Shown here in pieces: positions 14,034-23,769 of a stretch of DNA of 26,762 bases. A model generated the notes under the pieces. That model saw only the letters and a program-made list of their open reading frames with translations. It searched no databases and was not told where the DNA came from. The stretch lies in NCBI GenBank assembly GCA_903867285.1, contig CAIPQX010000013.1, positions 1 to 26,762 of the forward strand. The letters run 5' to 3'. Every line of letters begins with the position of its first letter. Within the stretch, counting starts at the first letter, position 1. This stretch comes from an uncultured Actinomycetes bacterium. Its GTDB lineage: Bacteria > Actinomycetota > Actinomycetes > Nanopelagicales > Nanopelagicaceae. A program made the position numbers and the translations under genes.

Positions 14034-15080
14034 TTGCTGCGCTGATTGTTCTGGCTTCATATCCATAATGAAAGCCCCCATAGCGGCTTCGGACCCCGCC
14101 AGGTACTTAAGTTTTCCAGGTGCGCGTCTAATGCTTGTTATCTGCCAATGTAAACCCAGCACATCTCGTCCAACGCGAATCGGGGCTTGGTGCCATCCCG
14201 CTATATAGGCCATGGGAATTCCAAAGACTCCATCGAGGCGGAGCAAGACCTCTTTTGCAACTTCCGGGAATGCATCAGCGACGGTATCGGAGAGCTCGGC
14301 TAAATCTGGAACAAATACCTTGGGCGCTACATGAATTTCAAAGGGATAGCGGGCAGCGAAGGGAACATATGCGATCCAATGCTCATTCTGCGCAATTATT
14401 CGCACTTCATCTTTGATCTCGCGGTTAATAATGCTTGTCAGCACCGGAGTCTTTGTTTTATCAAAATGCTCTTGCGCGACCTGCAACATCTTGGCAGTTC
14501 GTGGAGTTATAAAAGGGTACGAGTAAATTTGTCCATGTGGATGGTTGAGTGTTACCCCAACCTCTTCACCACGATTTTCGAAGACAAATATCTGCTCCAC
14601 ATAGGGCAACTTAGAAATCTCACGAGTGCGATCGATCCATGCCTCTAGTACGGTGCGCATTTGTGCCAAATCTAGACTTCCGAAACTTCCATCGTGCTGA
14701 TCGGAGAAAACTACGACTTCGCAGCGCCCTGTGGCTTGAATGATTTCGGGCGGAAGCTGATCTGATGGCGCGGCAAAAGATGGAGAACGGTTTTCAAAGA
14801 CCACGACTTCGAAAGCAGAGTCAGCGATTTCGGTGCCGAAGTCGGTCTTGGTCGGGCAGAGCGGACAGAACTCTTTAGGGGGCAAGAATGCACGCGTTTG
14901 GCGATGAGCCGCCATCGCGATCCATTCACCGGTAAGAATATCTTCGCGCATGTCACCCGGAAGCGGGCGGGGCTCAAAGGGTCGCGAATCAACTGCGGTG
15001 CGGCCAATAGTATTCCGGTCATAATAAAAAATCTGCCGACCATCAAACATTTGAAGTTCGGTACGCTTCACAGAGGTCAT
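14013..15080 (-). CDS. galT: galactose-1-phosphate uridylyltransferase
   Basis: Leloir-pathway enzyme that exchanges UMP between UDP-glucose and galactose-1-phosphate, cytoplasmic. The HIT-superfamily active site HPHGQ (180-184) has the nucleophilic His182. CPLC (Cys72, Cys75) is the metal-binding pair of GalT, and the C-terminal HWQI segment is also present. The length of 355 is normal. The ATG at 15080 has TAAGAT exactly 6 nt upstream and no RBS, so it is probably leaderless. It is divergent from a GH13 alpha-glucosidase across 43 bp, grouping it with glycoside use, although no galK or galE is in the window. Its 3' end overlaps the ABC-F gene by 21 bp. Confidence 0.93.
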   Translation of the reverse strand: MTSVKRTELQMFDGRQIFYYDRNTIGRTAVDSRPFEPRPLPGDMREDILTGEWIAMAAHRQTRAFLPPKEFCPLCPTKTDFGTEIADSAFEVVVFENRSPSFAAPSDQLPPEIIQATGRCEVVVFSDQHDGSFGSLDLAQMRTVLEAWIDRTREISKLPYVEQIFVFENRGEEVGVTLNHPHGQIYSYPFITPRTAKMLQVAQEHFDKTKTPVLTSIINREIKDEVRIIAQNEHWIAYVPFAARYPFEIHVAPKVFVPDLAELSDTVADAFPEVAKEVLLRLDGVFGIPMAYIAGWHQAPIRVGRDVLGLHWQITSIRRAPGKLKYLAGSEAAMGAFIMDMKPEQSAQQLRDVQL

Positions 15081-15123
15081 GGTGAGATCTTAATCCATGC
15101 GGCTCTATCGCTAGGATTGCCGC
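15081..15123. promoter_or_regulatory. 43-bp gap with overlapping divergent leaderless promoters (galT / GH13)
   Basis: Minus-strand TAAGAT (15092-15087) is 6 nt before the galT ATG. Plus-strand TAGGAT (15112-15117) is 6 nt before the GH13 ATG. With a 17-nt spacer the -35 region of each promoter falls on or beside the -10 of the other; neither -35 is close to consensus. Confidence 0.6.
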
Positions 15124-16734
15124 ATGAATTCTCCAGTGTGGTGGCGCGATGCCGCGATCTATCAGGTGTATCCGCGTTCCTTTCGCGATAGCAATGGGGA
15201 TGGAGAAGGTGATCTGCAAGGTGTCATCGCTGGATTGCCATATCTGGCGGATCTCGGAGTGGATGCCATCTGGCTCAGCCCCTTCTATAAATCCCCCAAT
15301 AAAGACGGTGGATATGATGTATCTGATCCACGAGATGTTGATCCACGCTTTGGAACGCTGGCAGATGCTAAAGATTTGATTGCAGCCGCGCATGCGCATG
15401 GCATTAAATTCATCACGGATATCGTTCCTAATCACTTTTCGGCCGATCATCGCTGGTTCCAAGAGGCGCTCGCCGCCCCTAAGGGTTCGATCGCAAGGTC
15501 ACGCTTTCACTTTTACGACGGACGCGGCGAGAACGGCGAGATGCCTCCTAATAACTGGATATCAATCTTCCGCGGCCCGGCCTGGACTCGAACCCCAGAT
15601 GGGCAGTGGTACCTCCATCTCTTTGATTCCAGCCAACCCGATCTCAACTGGGATAACCCTGATGTTGCGGCAGATTTTGAAGAGACTCTGCGCTTCTGGC
15701 TCGACCTAGGAGTAGATGGATTTCGCATCGACGTCGCACACGGTTCAGTGAAGGAAGATATCTTGATCGACCATCGCGACCCAGAGCGCTTGGTTGATGC
15801 ACTGCGTTTGGATTTTCTGGAAATAAGCGAAGCGGAACGAGCTGGATTATTGGGCGATATCCCCTTCTTCGATCGCGAAGGCGTTCACGACATTTATCGC
15901 TCGTGGCGCAGAATATTGAATGAATATTCCGGGGATCGGATGGCGGTCGCAGAAGCGTTTGTTTATCCTTCCAGTCGAGCCGCGCGGTATGTACGACAGG
16001 ATGAGCTCAATCAGGTCTTTAACTTTAATTTCATGATGCTGGGTTGGGATGCAGCGGCGATGAAAGCCAGTATTGAAGGCACTCTCGCCGAGTTAGTGGA
16101 TGTGAAGGCTCCTGCTACCTGGGTACTTAACAACCATGACACTCCTCGTGTTGTGACCCGCATCGGCAGCGCTCGCAAAGCACGTGCGCTCGCAATGTTG
16201 ACTCATTCTTTGCCAGGCGGAATTTACATTTATCAAGGTGAAGAGTTGGGATTGCCCAGCGCAGATCTTCCCGATGCAGCGCGTCAAGATCCGGCCTTTA
16301 TTCGTAGCGGTGGCACCGATAAGGGGCGCGATGAGTGCAGAGTGCCTTTGCCATGGAGTTCCACGCTTGCGAATTACGGATATGGCGCAGGTAAGCCGTG
16401 GTTGCCACAGCCATCTGATTGGGCGCAGTACGCGATGGATGTCGAAGTTAAAGTTCCGTCGAGTAGTTGGACGCTCTACAAGAAGAGCCTCGCTCTTCGT
16501 CACTCTCATCCCGCACTTGGCGGTGAAGGAGTCCCAACGTGGATAGATGCCCCTCTGGGTGTAATGCACTTTACGCGTGAACCGGGGTTAGAAGTTGTGG
16601 TGAACGCAACGGATGAAAGAGTGACTGTTGCTGTTTCAGGAACCTCTATCTTGCTCGAATCGGCAGATGGAAGTTCACTGCAGGATGGTCGGTTGGCTAT
16701 CGCAGCCAACACAACCATCTGGTTACAACACTAG
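15124..16734 (+). CDS. GH13 alpha-glucosidase (oligo-1,6-glucosidase/maltase-like)
   Basis: Glycoside hydrolase of 536 residues, cytoplasmic (no signal peptide), releasing glucose from alpha-glucosides by the retaining mechanism. The (beta/alpha)8 barrel starts WWRDAAIYQVYPRSF. Catalytic residues are clear: nucleophile Asp203 in GFRIDVAHG, acid/base Glu277 in AVAEAFV and Asp339 in NNHDTPR; the conserved His104 in VPNH is also present. The QPDLNWDNPDV segment is typical of the GH13 subfamilies that act on alpha-glucosides (isomaltose, maltose, sucrose, trehalose-derived). A small C-terminal beta domain closes the protein. It is divergent from galT and convergent, without any gap, with the sugar ABC permease gene. 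Exact substrate unknown. Confidence 0.92.
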   Translation: MNSPVWWRDAAIYQVYPRSFRDSNGDGEGDLQGVIAGLPYLADLGVDAIWLSPFYKSPNKDGGYDVSDPRDVDPRFGTLADAKDLIAAAHAHGIKFITDIVPNHFSADHRWFQEALAAPKGSIARSRFHFYDGRGENGEMPPNNWISIFRGPAWTRTPDGQWYLHLFDSSQPDLNWDNPDVAADFEETLRFWLDLGVDGFRIDVAHGSVKEDILIDHRDPERLVDALRLDFLEISEAERAGLLGDIPFFDREGVHDIYRSWRRILNEYSGDRMAVAEAFVYPSSRAARYVRQDELNQVFNFNFMMLGWDAAAMKASIEGTLAELVDVKAPATWVLNNHDTPRVVTRIGSARKARALAMLTHSLPGGIYIYQGEELGLPSADLPDAARQDPAFIRSGGTDKGRDECRVPLPWSSTLANYGYGAGKPWLPQPSDWAQYAMDVEVKVPSSSWTLYKKSLALRHSHPALGGEGVPTWIDAPLGVMHFTREPGLEVVVNATDERVTVAVSGTSILLESADGSSLQDGRLAIAANTTIWLQH

Positions 16735-17676
16735 TTATTTAACTGAACCCGCGAGCAATCCGCGGACAAAATAGCGCTGCAATGAAAAGAAGACAGCGAG
16801 TGGTACCAAGATCGTAATAAAGGTACTCGAGGTCAGAAGTTCCCAGTGACTTCCCCATGTCCCAGCAAGTCCGGCCAACTTGTTGTTAAGTGGATCAATT
16901 CCCTCGGTGCCACCTGTAAAGGTGAGCGCTACGAGCAGGTCATTCCAGACCCAGAGGAATTGGAAGATAGTGAAGGCAGCAATTGCGGGAATTGAGAGCG
17001 GCAGCACGATGCGACGAAAGACCACAAAATGGCTGGCGCCATCTACATTGGCAGCTTCCATCAATTCTCTTGGGAGAGAGGAGATGAAGTTGTGCAAGAG
17101 GTAAATTGCCAATGGCAGAGCAAACATGGTGTGAGGAACCCAGATTCCTAAAAATTTTCCAGCAATGTGGAGTCCCGGCACAAGTGTGTAGTGGCCAAGA
17201 TGCACGCCAGTTGTGAAGAGGTTGAGGAGTGGAACAAGTGCCAACTGGATTGGAACAATCTGCAGCGCAAAGATTCCGTAGAAAACTGCATCGCTGCCAC
17301 GAAACTTCACCCACGCTAGGCAGTATGCCGCCATCGTTGCGATGGTAATTGGGAAGATCACGGCGGGAATTGTGATGACAAATGAGTTGATGACATAAGG
17401 CAATATGCCGTTAGGAATTCCGCTTACCGTACTCGTACTAAATATTGCAGAGTAATTTCCCATCGTGAAGTGCGGATGGACGAATAGATTCCACCAGCCA
17501 TTGGCAGAGATATCTGCCTTAGGACGGAAGGAGGTCGCGAATAGGCCCAAGGAGGGGATTGTCCACACCACAGCGATAATCCATACGGTGATGGTCGCCC
17601 AACGACTTCCAAAGAGTTGTCGCCCAGCGTTATGGTCTGCGAGTTTTGGCGCTTTGTTCCGAGTTAACAGGCTCAT
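16735..17676 (-). CDS. sugar ABC importer inner-membrane permease (MalG/CUT1 type)
   Basis: Second permease of a CUT1 carbohydrate importer, 313 residues from the ATG at 17676, with about six hydrophobic helices. The EAA loop EAANVDGASHFVVFRRIVLP (from about residue 207), which contacts the ATPase, is intact. The N-terminal extension seen in a longer reading to 17718 is rejected because the ATG at 17676 overlaps the stop of the upstream permease by 4 bp (ATGA), the usual coupled arrangement. It pairs with the next-upstream MalF-type protein and the binding protein. No cognate ATPase lies in the window, so a shared MsmK/UgpC-type ATPase is probably encoded elsewhere. Confidence 0.92.
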   Translation of the reverse strand: MSLLTRNKAPKLADHNAGRQLFGSRWATITVWIIAVVWTIPSLGLFATSFRPKADISANGWWNLFVHPHFTMGNYSAIFSTSTVSGIPNGILPYVINSFVITIPAVIFPITIATMAAYCLAWVKFRGSDAVFYGIFALQIVPIQLALVPLLNLFTTGVHLGHYTLVPGLHIAGKFLGIWVPHTMFALPLAIYLLHNFISSLPRELMEAANVDGASHFVVFRRIVLPLSIPAIAAFTIFQFLWVWNDLLVALTFTGGTEGIDPLNNKLAGLAGTWGSHWELLTSSTFITILVPLAVFFSLQRYFVRGLLAGSVK

Positions 17677-18653
17677 GCGATTGTCCGCTCTCGACGTAGG
17701 TTGAAGATGTTGTAGCACAAGACTGGCAAGACAAGTACAAAGAGAACGATCGCCATGGCCGCACCACGCCCGGCGTCATAACGGATGAAAGTCTCGGAGT
17801 ACATCTCATTTGCGAGGACCGAGGTACCAAAGTTTCCACCAGTAGCCGCGCGAACGATATCGAAGAGTTTAAGGGTTGCGACCACCATGGTGGCGAGAAC
17901 TACGATGAAGGTAGAGCGAACCATAGGAAAGGTGATCCCGCGGAAGAGTCGCCATCCAGTGGCGCCATCGAGCGCAGAAGCTTCCACGACATCTGTAGGA
18001 ACATTCTTAATCGCAGCGGACAAAATCACCATAGCAAAACCTGTTTGTGACCAGATGAATATGATCATTAGTAAAAAGGTATTGAGAGGTTGCGTGAGCA
18101 ACCAGTTAGTCGGTTCAAATCCTAGATGCCTTGCTACTGATGACATCAAACCTACTTGAGGTTGATTTGGATTGGCATATTTGTAGACGAAAGCCCAGGT
18201 GATTGAAGCGCCCACGAAGGAGATAGCCATCGGCATGAAGATCAAGGATTTTGCAATCGATTCACGACGCATACGATCGAGGAGAACTGCTAAAAGTAAG
18301 CCCAAGCCGGTCGTAACGATTGGTGTGAAGAGAATCCAGAAGACGGTATTTCTGAGAACGATGCGTTCACTCTCATCAGTGAAGAGCCAGGTATAGTTAC
18401 TAAAACCCACCCAACTGTGTGAGGCCGAACCCTTAAAACTTAGCAGCAGGGTTCTGATTGCCGGTCCAAGTAGGCCAAAGAGAAGCAAAATAAGTGCGGG
18501 GCCGAGAAATACAAAAATTGCGATAGGGCGTTGCTTCTTGCCATTGGCTTTACCAGCAATAAAGAAGATCACCGAGAGGACTGCTAAAAAGATTGCAATC
18601 GAGGCAAACATCTGTCCAAGCTTGGGGAGATTATCGCGCCAGAAACTAGACAT
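17673..18653 (-). CDS. sugar ABC importer inner-membrane permease (MalF/CUT1 type)
   Basis: First permease of the CUT1 importer, 326 residues. It has an extra N-terminal hydrophobic helix (about 15-33) and a Lys-rich loop before the core, as MalF-type proteins often do, then about six more helices. The EAA motif EASALDGATGWRLFRGITFP lies at about 224-243. The ATG at 18653 has only a weak purine-rich RBS. It is separated from the upstream binding-protein gene by 119 bp that contain a 16-bp perfect stem-loop. Two-permease heterodimer formation with the following MalG-type protein is expected. Confidence 0.92.
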   Translation of the reverse strand: MSSFWRDNLPKLGQMFASIAIFLAVLSVIFFIAGKANGKKQRPIAIFVFLGPALILLLFGLLGPAIRTLLLSFKGSASHSWVGFSNYTWLFTDESERIVLRNTVFWILFTPIVTTGLGLLLAVLLDRMRRESIAKSLIFMPMAISFVGASITWAFVYKYANPNQPQVGLMSSVARHLGFEPTNWLLTQPLNTFLLMIIFIWSQTGFAMVILSAAIKNVPTDVVEASALDGATGWRLFRGITFPMVRSTFIVVLATMVVATLKLFDIVRAATGGNFGTSVLANEMYSETFIRYDAGRGAAMAIVLFVLVLPVLCYNIFNLRRERTIA

Positions 18654-18715
18654 GGACTCTCTTTCATCTACTGAAATTGATTGTAAAAGGCGATATTAAC
18701 TTGATTTAGTTATAT

Positions 18716-18753
18716 AAGTAATGGCGGGGGCTTCTCGGCCCCCGCCATTACTT
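18716..18753 (-). terminator. strong stem-loop between binding-protein and permease genes
   Basis: Perfect 16-bp inverted repeat with arms 18716-18731 and 18738-18753 (core TGGCGGGGGC / GCCCCCGCCA) and a 6-nt loop. On the minus strand it lies 19 nt after the binding-protein stop and is followed by TATATAAC rather than a T tract. It is therefore more likely a partial terminator and mRNA 3'-end stabiliser than a full stop. Confidence 0.75.
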
Positions 18754-18772
18754 GGACCTGCAGTTTAATTGA

Positions 18773-20116
18773 TTAGTTTCCTGCTGGCCAAGCTGAATCG
18801 ATACGCGAAGCAACTGTCTTCACAGCTGTTCCATTTGCGAACCAATCAGTGAAACCAGTCCACATAGCGCCGTTTCCGATAGCAGCTGGCATTGCGTCAG
18901 ATGCATCGAAGACGAAGGTTGAATGTGGATCAGAGAGGTACTTAGCTGACAATGCATCCAAAGGATTGGAATACGTTGCAGCAGGTACGCCACTGTTAGC
19001 GCTCAACCAGCCACCGTTTGAACCAGCAGCCTTAACGCGCGTGATTGCCCATTGTGGTGTTGAGAGGAAGGTCTGCACTTCAGTTGTTGCCTTGGATGAG
19101 TTGAAGGCGAGGTAGAACTCTCCGCCACCCTCTACAGGTGTTGTTACAGCTGGGTTGATACCTGGGAGGTAGTAAACCCATGCATCACCAGTTGGTGAAA
19201 CAACAGAATCCTTTGGCAATGAAGCAGCGATGAACGATGCTTGCTGTAGTTGCATGCAAGCACCTGAAGGAATTCCGGTGACTGCATCCTGGAATGATGT
19301 TGTAGCAATGGTCGAAACCTTGCCAACATACTTGGAGTTACCCATCCAGTTCAACACAGTGTTCATTGCGTGAATGATTGGAGCATCTGAGAACTTCACC
19401 TTGTGTGAGATCCAGTTGTTGTAGACAGTTGCACCGGCTTCGCGGACAACTACCTCTTCTAGCCAGTCAGTTGCAGGCCATCCGGTAGCTCCACCAGAAC
19501 CGATACCGCCGCACCATGCTGTTTGACCAGCTGCAGCCATCTTGTCTGATTGTGTAAACATCTGTGCCCATGTTGTTGGGACGGTATAGCCATACTTAGC
19601 GAATTGCTTTGGTGAATACCAAACCAATGACTTCAAGTTAGCTGAGTTAGGTGCTGCGTAGAAGGTTCCGTTAACAGAACCTAGGTTACGCCAGCTCTTT
19701 GACCAGTAGCGGTTGATGTTGTTAACAACTGCTGAAGGAGCTGCGACAGCTTTACCTGTTGCAACCATCTGGGCGATTAAGCCTGGCTGTGGAACCAAAG
19801 CGAGATCTGGGGCAGTGCCACCAGCAACGCGAACTGGAAGCTGAGCTTCGAATTGATCGGAACCGTTCCAGTTAATCTTGATACCTGTGCAAGCGGTGAA
19901 GTCCTTAGAAGCTGCGGCATAACGAGTGAGCTCGTCGCCAACAACTGATGTGAATACTTCAACGGTCTTGCCCTTTTGAACGGCATAACCCGAACCAACG
20001 TTTGCGCAGTTTGCTGCCGAAGTTCCAGCATAAGCTGCAGGAGCAACAAATGTTGCAACAAGCGCAATGGTCGCTGTGGCTACGCCAGCAAGCAAACCTT
20101 TTTTGCTAATGGACAT
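18773..20116 (-). CDS. sugar ABC importer substrate-binding protein (family 1, glucoside type)
   Basis: Exported binding protein of 447 residues for a CUT1 importer. The signal peptide MSISKKGL plus an Ala-rich core ends AYA near residue 30. There is no lipobox cysteine, although monoderm binding proteins are usually lipid-anchored. The mature part has the family layout: VEVFTSVVGDELTRY, FTACTGIKINW, GGTAPDLALVPQPG and hinge-region aromatic residues that would stack on sugar rings. The ATG has a good AAGGA 6 nt upstream, and TATAAT (20189-20184) gives a leader of about 60 nt. It lies between the GH1 gene and its permeases, so a beta-glucoside or mixed glucoside is the likely ligand. A strong hairpin after the gene probably raises its expression over the permeases. 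Confidence 0.9.
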   Translation of the reverse strand: MSISKKGLLAGVATATIALVATFVAPAAYAGTSAANCANVGSGYAVQKGKTVEVFTSVVGDELTRYAAASKDFTACTGIKINWNGSDQFEAQLPVRVAGGTAPDLALVPQPGLIAQMVATGKAVAAPSAVVNNINRYWSKSWRNLGSVNGTFYAAPNSANLKSLVWYSPKQFAKYGYTVPTTWAQMFTQSDKMAAAGQTAWCGGIGSGGATGWPATDWLEEVVVREAGATVYNNWISHKVKFSDAPIIHAMNTVLNWMGNSKYVGKVSTIATTSFQDAVTGIPSGACMQLQQASFIAASLPKDSVVSPTGDAWVYYLPGINPAVTTPVEGGGEFYLAFNSSKATTEVQTFLSTPQWAITRVKAAGSNGGWLSANSGVPAATYSNPLDALSAKYLSDPHSTFVFDASDAMPAAIGNGAMWTGFTDWFANGTAVKTVASRIDSAWPAGN

Positions 20117-20278
20117 ATTTATTCCTTAAGGGGTAATCGCGGTCCAAGCTCCCCATGAAGATTGATTCCCGCGGTGTGGGTATATTATAAGAGAGATTAC
20201 TTGATTGACCCAGTCAGAGGCAGTTCAAAAACGCTTAAAAGCCCTATAAATTAATAACAATTGGGTAACGAAGATGCT
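20117..20278 (-). promoter_or_regulatory. promoter region of the glucoside-binding protein gene
   Basis: This 162-bp gap holds a perfect -10 TATAAT on the minus strand (20189-20184). A short inverted repeat TGAC-CCA-GTCA (20206-20216) sits where the -35 would be, which itself is poor. Further upstream an AAACGCTT core (20229-20236) resembles the half-conserved centre of LacI-family operators. The leader ends with TTAAGGA, the RBS of the binding-protein gene. No RNA gene is seen. Confidence 0.5.
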
Positions 20279-21655
<1,377 letters not shown>

Positions 21656-21687
21656 TTATTGCTTCGACAACTTAAGACAGGGGAAGT

Positions 21688-23067
21688 TTAGTGGGCAGAT
21701 GCCCGAACTGCAGCCGCCACAGAAGTTACCACCCGAGGATCAAAGACACTTGGGACGATGAAGTTCGCGTTGAGTTGATCAGCGCTAACGCAATTAGATA
21801 TTGCGTATGCCGCCGCGACCAACATCTCGTCCGTAATCTTATGGATCCGACCATCCAATAGACCTCGGAAGATGCCAGGGAAGGCGAGGACATTATTGAT
21901 CTGGTTGGGGTGATCGCTCCGGCCCGTTGCAACGACTGCTGCGTACTTGCGAGCGATTACGGGATCGATCTCTGGTTCTGGGTTTGCCAAAGCGAAGACA
22001 ATCGAACCTGGCGCCATAGATGCGACATCGGATTCGGTTAAGACATCAGGTGCGCTTACTCCGATAAAAATATCCGCTCCGACCATTGCATCACTCAGGG
22101 AACCGCGGAATTCACCTGGATTGCAATTGTCAACGAACCAGGTGCGCATTACATCGTCATCCGGCTTGTTCTCAAAGACCAACCCATCTCTATCAAATCC
22201 AATAATATTTGCGGCTCCACATTCGACAAGAAGACGAGCGACCGCGGTGCCAGCTGCTCCTGCGCCGCTCATAACAATCTTGCTATCAGCAAGGTTCTTC
22301 TTCACAAATTTCAGCGCATTCGTCAATGCGGCGAGAACTACGATGGCGGTTCCATGTTGGTCATCATGAAAAACCGGAATGTCCAGCAGCTCGCGCAATC
22401 GGCGTTCAACTTCAAAACAGCGCGGAGCAGATATATCTTCAAGATTGATTCCGCCGTAGACCGGAGCAATGATCTGCACGGTACGGACGATCTCATCAAC
22501 ATCTTGCGTATCCAGGCATACCGGCCAGGCATCGACATCTGCAAAGCGTTTGAAGAGAGCCGCTTTACCTTCCATAACTGGAAGCGCTGCTTCGGGACCG
22601 ATATTTCCCAGGCCAAGAACGGCCGATCCATCTGTAACTACTGCAACGGTATTTCGTTTGATTGTTAAACGGCGAGCGTCGGATGGGTCGGCGGCAATAG
22701 CTTGTGAAATACGCGCCACTCCAGGCGTATAAGCCCGGGATAAATCGTCGCGAGTTTTTAGCGGAACTTTAGAAGTGACCTCGATCTTGCCTCCGAGGTG
22801 TAATAAGAAGGTTCGATCACTTACTTTACGAACTGTGAGCAAGGGATTTTCTGAGATTGCGGCGGTGATGCGCTCGGCGTGTTCGCTATCTAGGGCATCA
22901 CAGGAGACATCTACGGTTACTCGATCAATAAATGATTCAACGACGTCTAGCGCGGTAATTGAAGCGCCAGCTGCGCTGATTGCGGCAGTTACTTCAGCAA
23001 CAGGTTGTGCTGAAGGAGGACCTTCTACGCGAATTGTTATTGCATAACCAGGACTGGTTGATGCCAT
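21688..23067 (-). CDS. NAD(P)-dependent malic enzyme with N-terminal ACT domain
   Basis: Oxidative decarboxylation of malate to pyruvate and CO2, cytoplasmic; it feeds pyruvate from the TCA cycle. Residues 1-80 form an ACT-like regulatory domain (YAITIRVEG... ITALDVVES), which suggests allosteric control. The catalytic part shows the Tyr113 motif AYTPGVA, Lys168 in MEGKAALF, the metal ligands in GGINLEDISAPRCFEVE and HDDQHGTA, and the dinucleotide-binding GAGAAG (268-273). The length of 459 fits actinobacterial malic enzymes. Whether it prefers NAD or NADP is not clear. Its ATG overlaps the upp stop as TAATG, so it is coupled to that gene, an unrelated pathway. Confidence 0.93.
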   Translation of the reverse strand: MASTSPGYAITIRVEGPPSAQPVAEVTAAISAAGASITALDVVESFIDRVTVDVSCDALDSEHAERITAAISENPLLTVRKVSDRTFLLHLGGKIEVTSKVPLKTRDDLSRAYTPGVARISQAIAADPSDARRLTIKRNTVAVVTDGSAVLGLGNIGPEAALPVMEGKAALFKRFADVDAWPVCLDTQDVDEIVRTVQIIAPVYGGINLEDISAPRCFEVERRLRELLDIPVFHDDQHGTAIVVLAALTNALKFVKKNLADSKIVMSGAGAAGTAVARLLVECGAANIIGFDRDGLVFENKPDDDVMRTWFVDNCNPGEFRGSLSDAMVGADIFIGVSAPDVLTESDVASMAPGSIVFALANPEPEIDPVIARKYAAVVATGRSDHPNQINNVLAFPGIFRGLLDGRIHKITDEMLVAAAYAISNCVSADQLNANFIVPSVFDPRVVTSVAAAVRASAH

Positions 23068-23705
23068 TACACAACTCCGTAGAGTCGGTCGCCGGCATCG
23101 CCGAGACCGGGAATGATGTAACCCTTCTCATTTAATTTTTCATCGAGAGCTGCGGTGACCAGAGTTAGATTGGCTGTCGAACCCGCGAACTCTTTCTCCA
23201 AGGCGGCAACACCTTCGGGTGAAGAGAGAATGCAGATCATTGTTATGTCCGTGGCTCCTAGATCAATTAAATAATGAATTGCAGAGATCAAAGTTCCGCC
23301 GGTAGCAAGCATTGGATCTAGGACGAAACACTCGTGGTTGTGTAGATCTTGCGGGAGGCGATTGGCATAGGTCTTGGCCTGCAGAGTGTGTTCGTCGCGG
23401 ACCATTCCCAAAAAGCCCACCTGTACAGAAGGCATTAGTCGGAGCATCCCCTCGAGCATCCCTAGGCCCGCTCGCAAGATTGGAATAACGACGGCGTCGG
23501 GCTTAGCCATCACCGCGCCGTGGGCGATTGCAACCGGGGTCTGCACCGTCACGGGAACGGTCTTCACATCGCGAGTGGCTTCGTAGGCGAGCAAGGTGAC
23601 AATTTCGCCAACCAGTTCCCGGAAGATGGATGAGGGGGTCGTCTCATCGCGAAGCACTGTGACCTTGTGGGTGATGAGTGGGTGCTGTGCTACATGAACT
23701 TTCAC
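23067..23705 (-). CDS. upp: uracil phosphoribosyltransferase
   Basis: Salvages uracil with PRPP to make UMP, cytoplasmic. From the GTG at 23705 the 212-residue protein begins [21 protein letters not shown], matching the family start. A longer reading to a TTG at 23750 adds residues unlike the family and is rejected. The PRPP-binding loop DPMLATGGT is at about 130-138, and the uracil-binding end [11 protein letters not shown] is intact. TAAAGT lies 7 nt upstream of the GTG and there is no RBS, so the transcript is probably leaderless. Its promoter shares its -35 region with that of the divergent tadA-associated gene. The malic enzyme gene follows with a TAATG overlap. Confidence 0.95.
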   Translation of the reverse strand: MKVHVAQHPLITHKVTVLRDETTPSSIFRELVGEIVTLLAYEATRDVKTVPVTVQTPVAIAHGAVMAKPDAVVIPILRAGLGMLEGMLRLMPSVQVGFLGMVRDEHTLQAKTYANRLPQDLHNHECFVLDPMLATGGTLISAIHYLIDLGATDITMICILSSPEGVAALEKEFAGSTANLTLVTAALDEKLNEKGYIIPGLGDAGDRLYGVV

Positions 23706-23769
23706 GAACCCGACTTTACCCGTGGAATCCAACCTTGTCGCGTATCCCAATCAGTGGGACGATGGTGCT
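23706..23769. promoter_or_regulatory. overlapping divergent promoters of upp and the tadA-associated gene
   Basis: On the plus strand TTGTCG (23735-23740), 17 nt and GACGAT (23758-23763) lead to the ATG at 23770 after exactly 6 nt. On the minus strand GCGACA (23741-23736), 17 nt and TAAAGT (23718-23713) lead to the upp GTG after 7 nt. The two -35 hexamers are the two strands of essentially the same bases. Confidence 0.6.

Noticed and set aside
15043..15462. Minus-strand open frame across the galT/GH13 divergent gap
   Set aside because: It overlaps the well-supported GH13 start and the promoter gap; composition is that of an opposite-strand shadow.
16093..16569. 158-residue minus-strand open frame within the GH13 gene
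   Set aside because: It lies wholly opposite a catalytic-domain coding region, with no RBS or recognisable motif.
16744..16765. CCGCG-N7-CGCGG stem near the GH13/malG convergent stops as a terminator
   Set aside because: Only five base pairs and no T tract; likely chance in coding sequence.
23706..23750. Longer upp start at a TTG codon
   Set aside because: The extra residues are unlike the family N-terminus, and the GTG at 23705 matches it with a promoter box.
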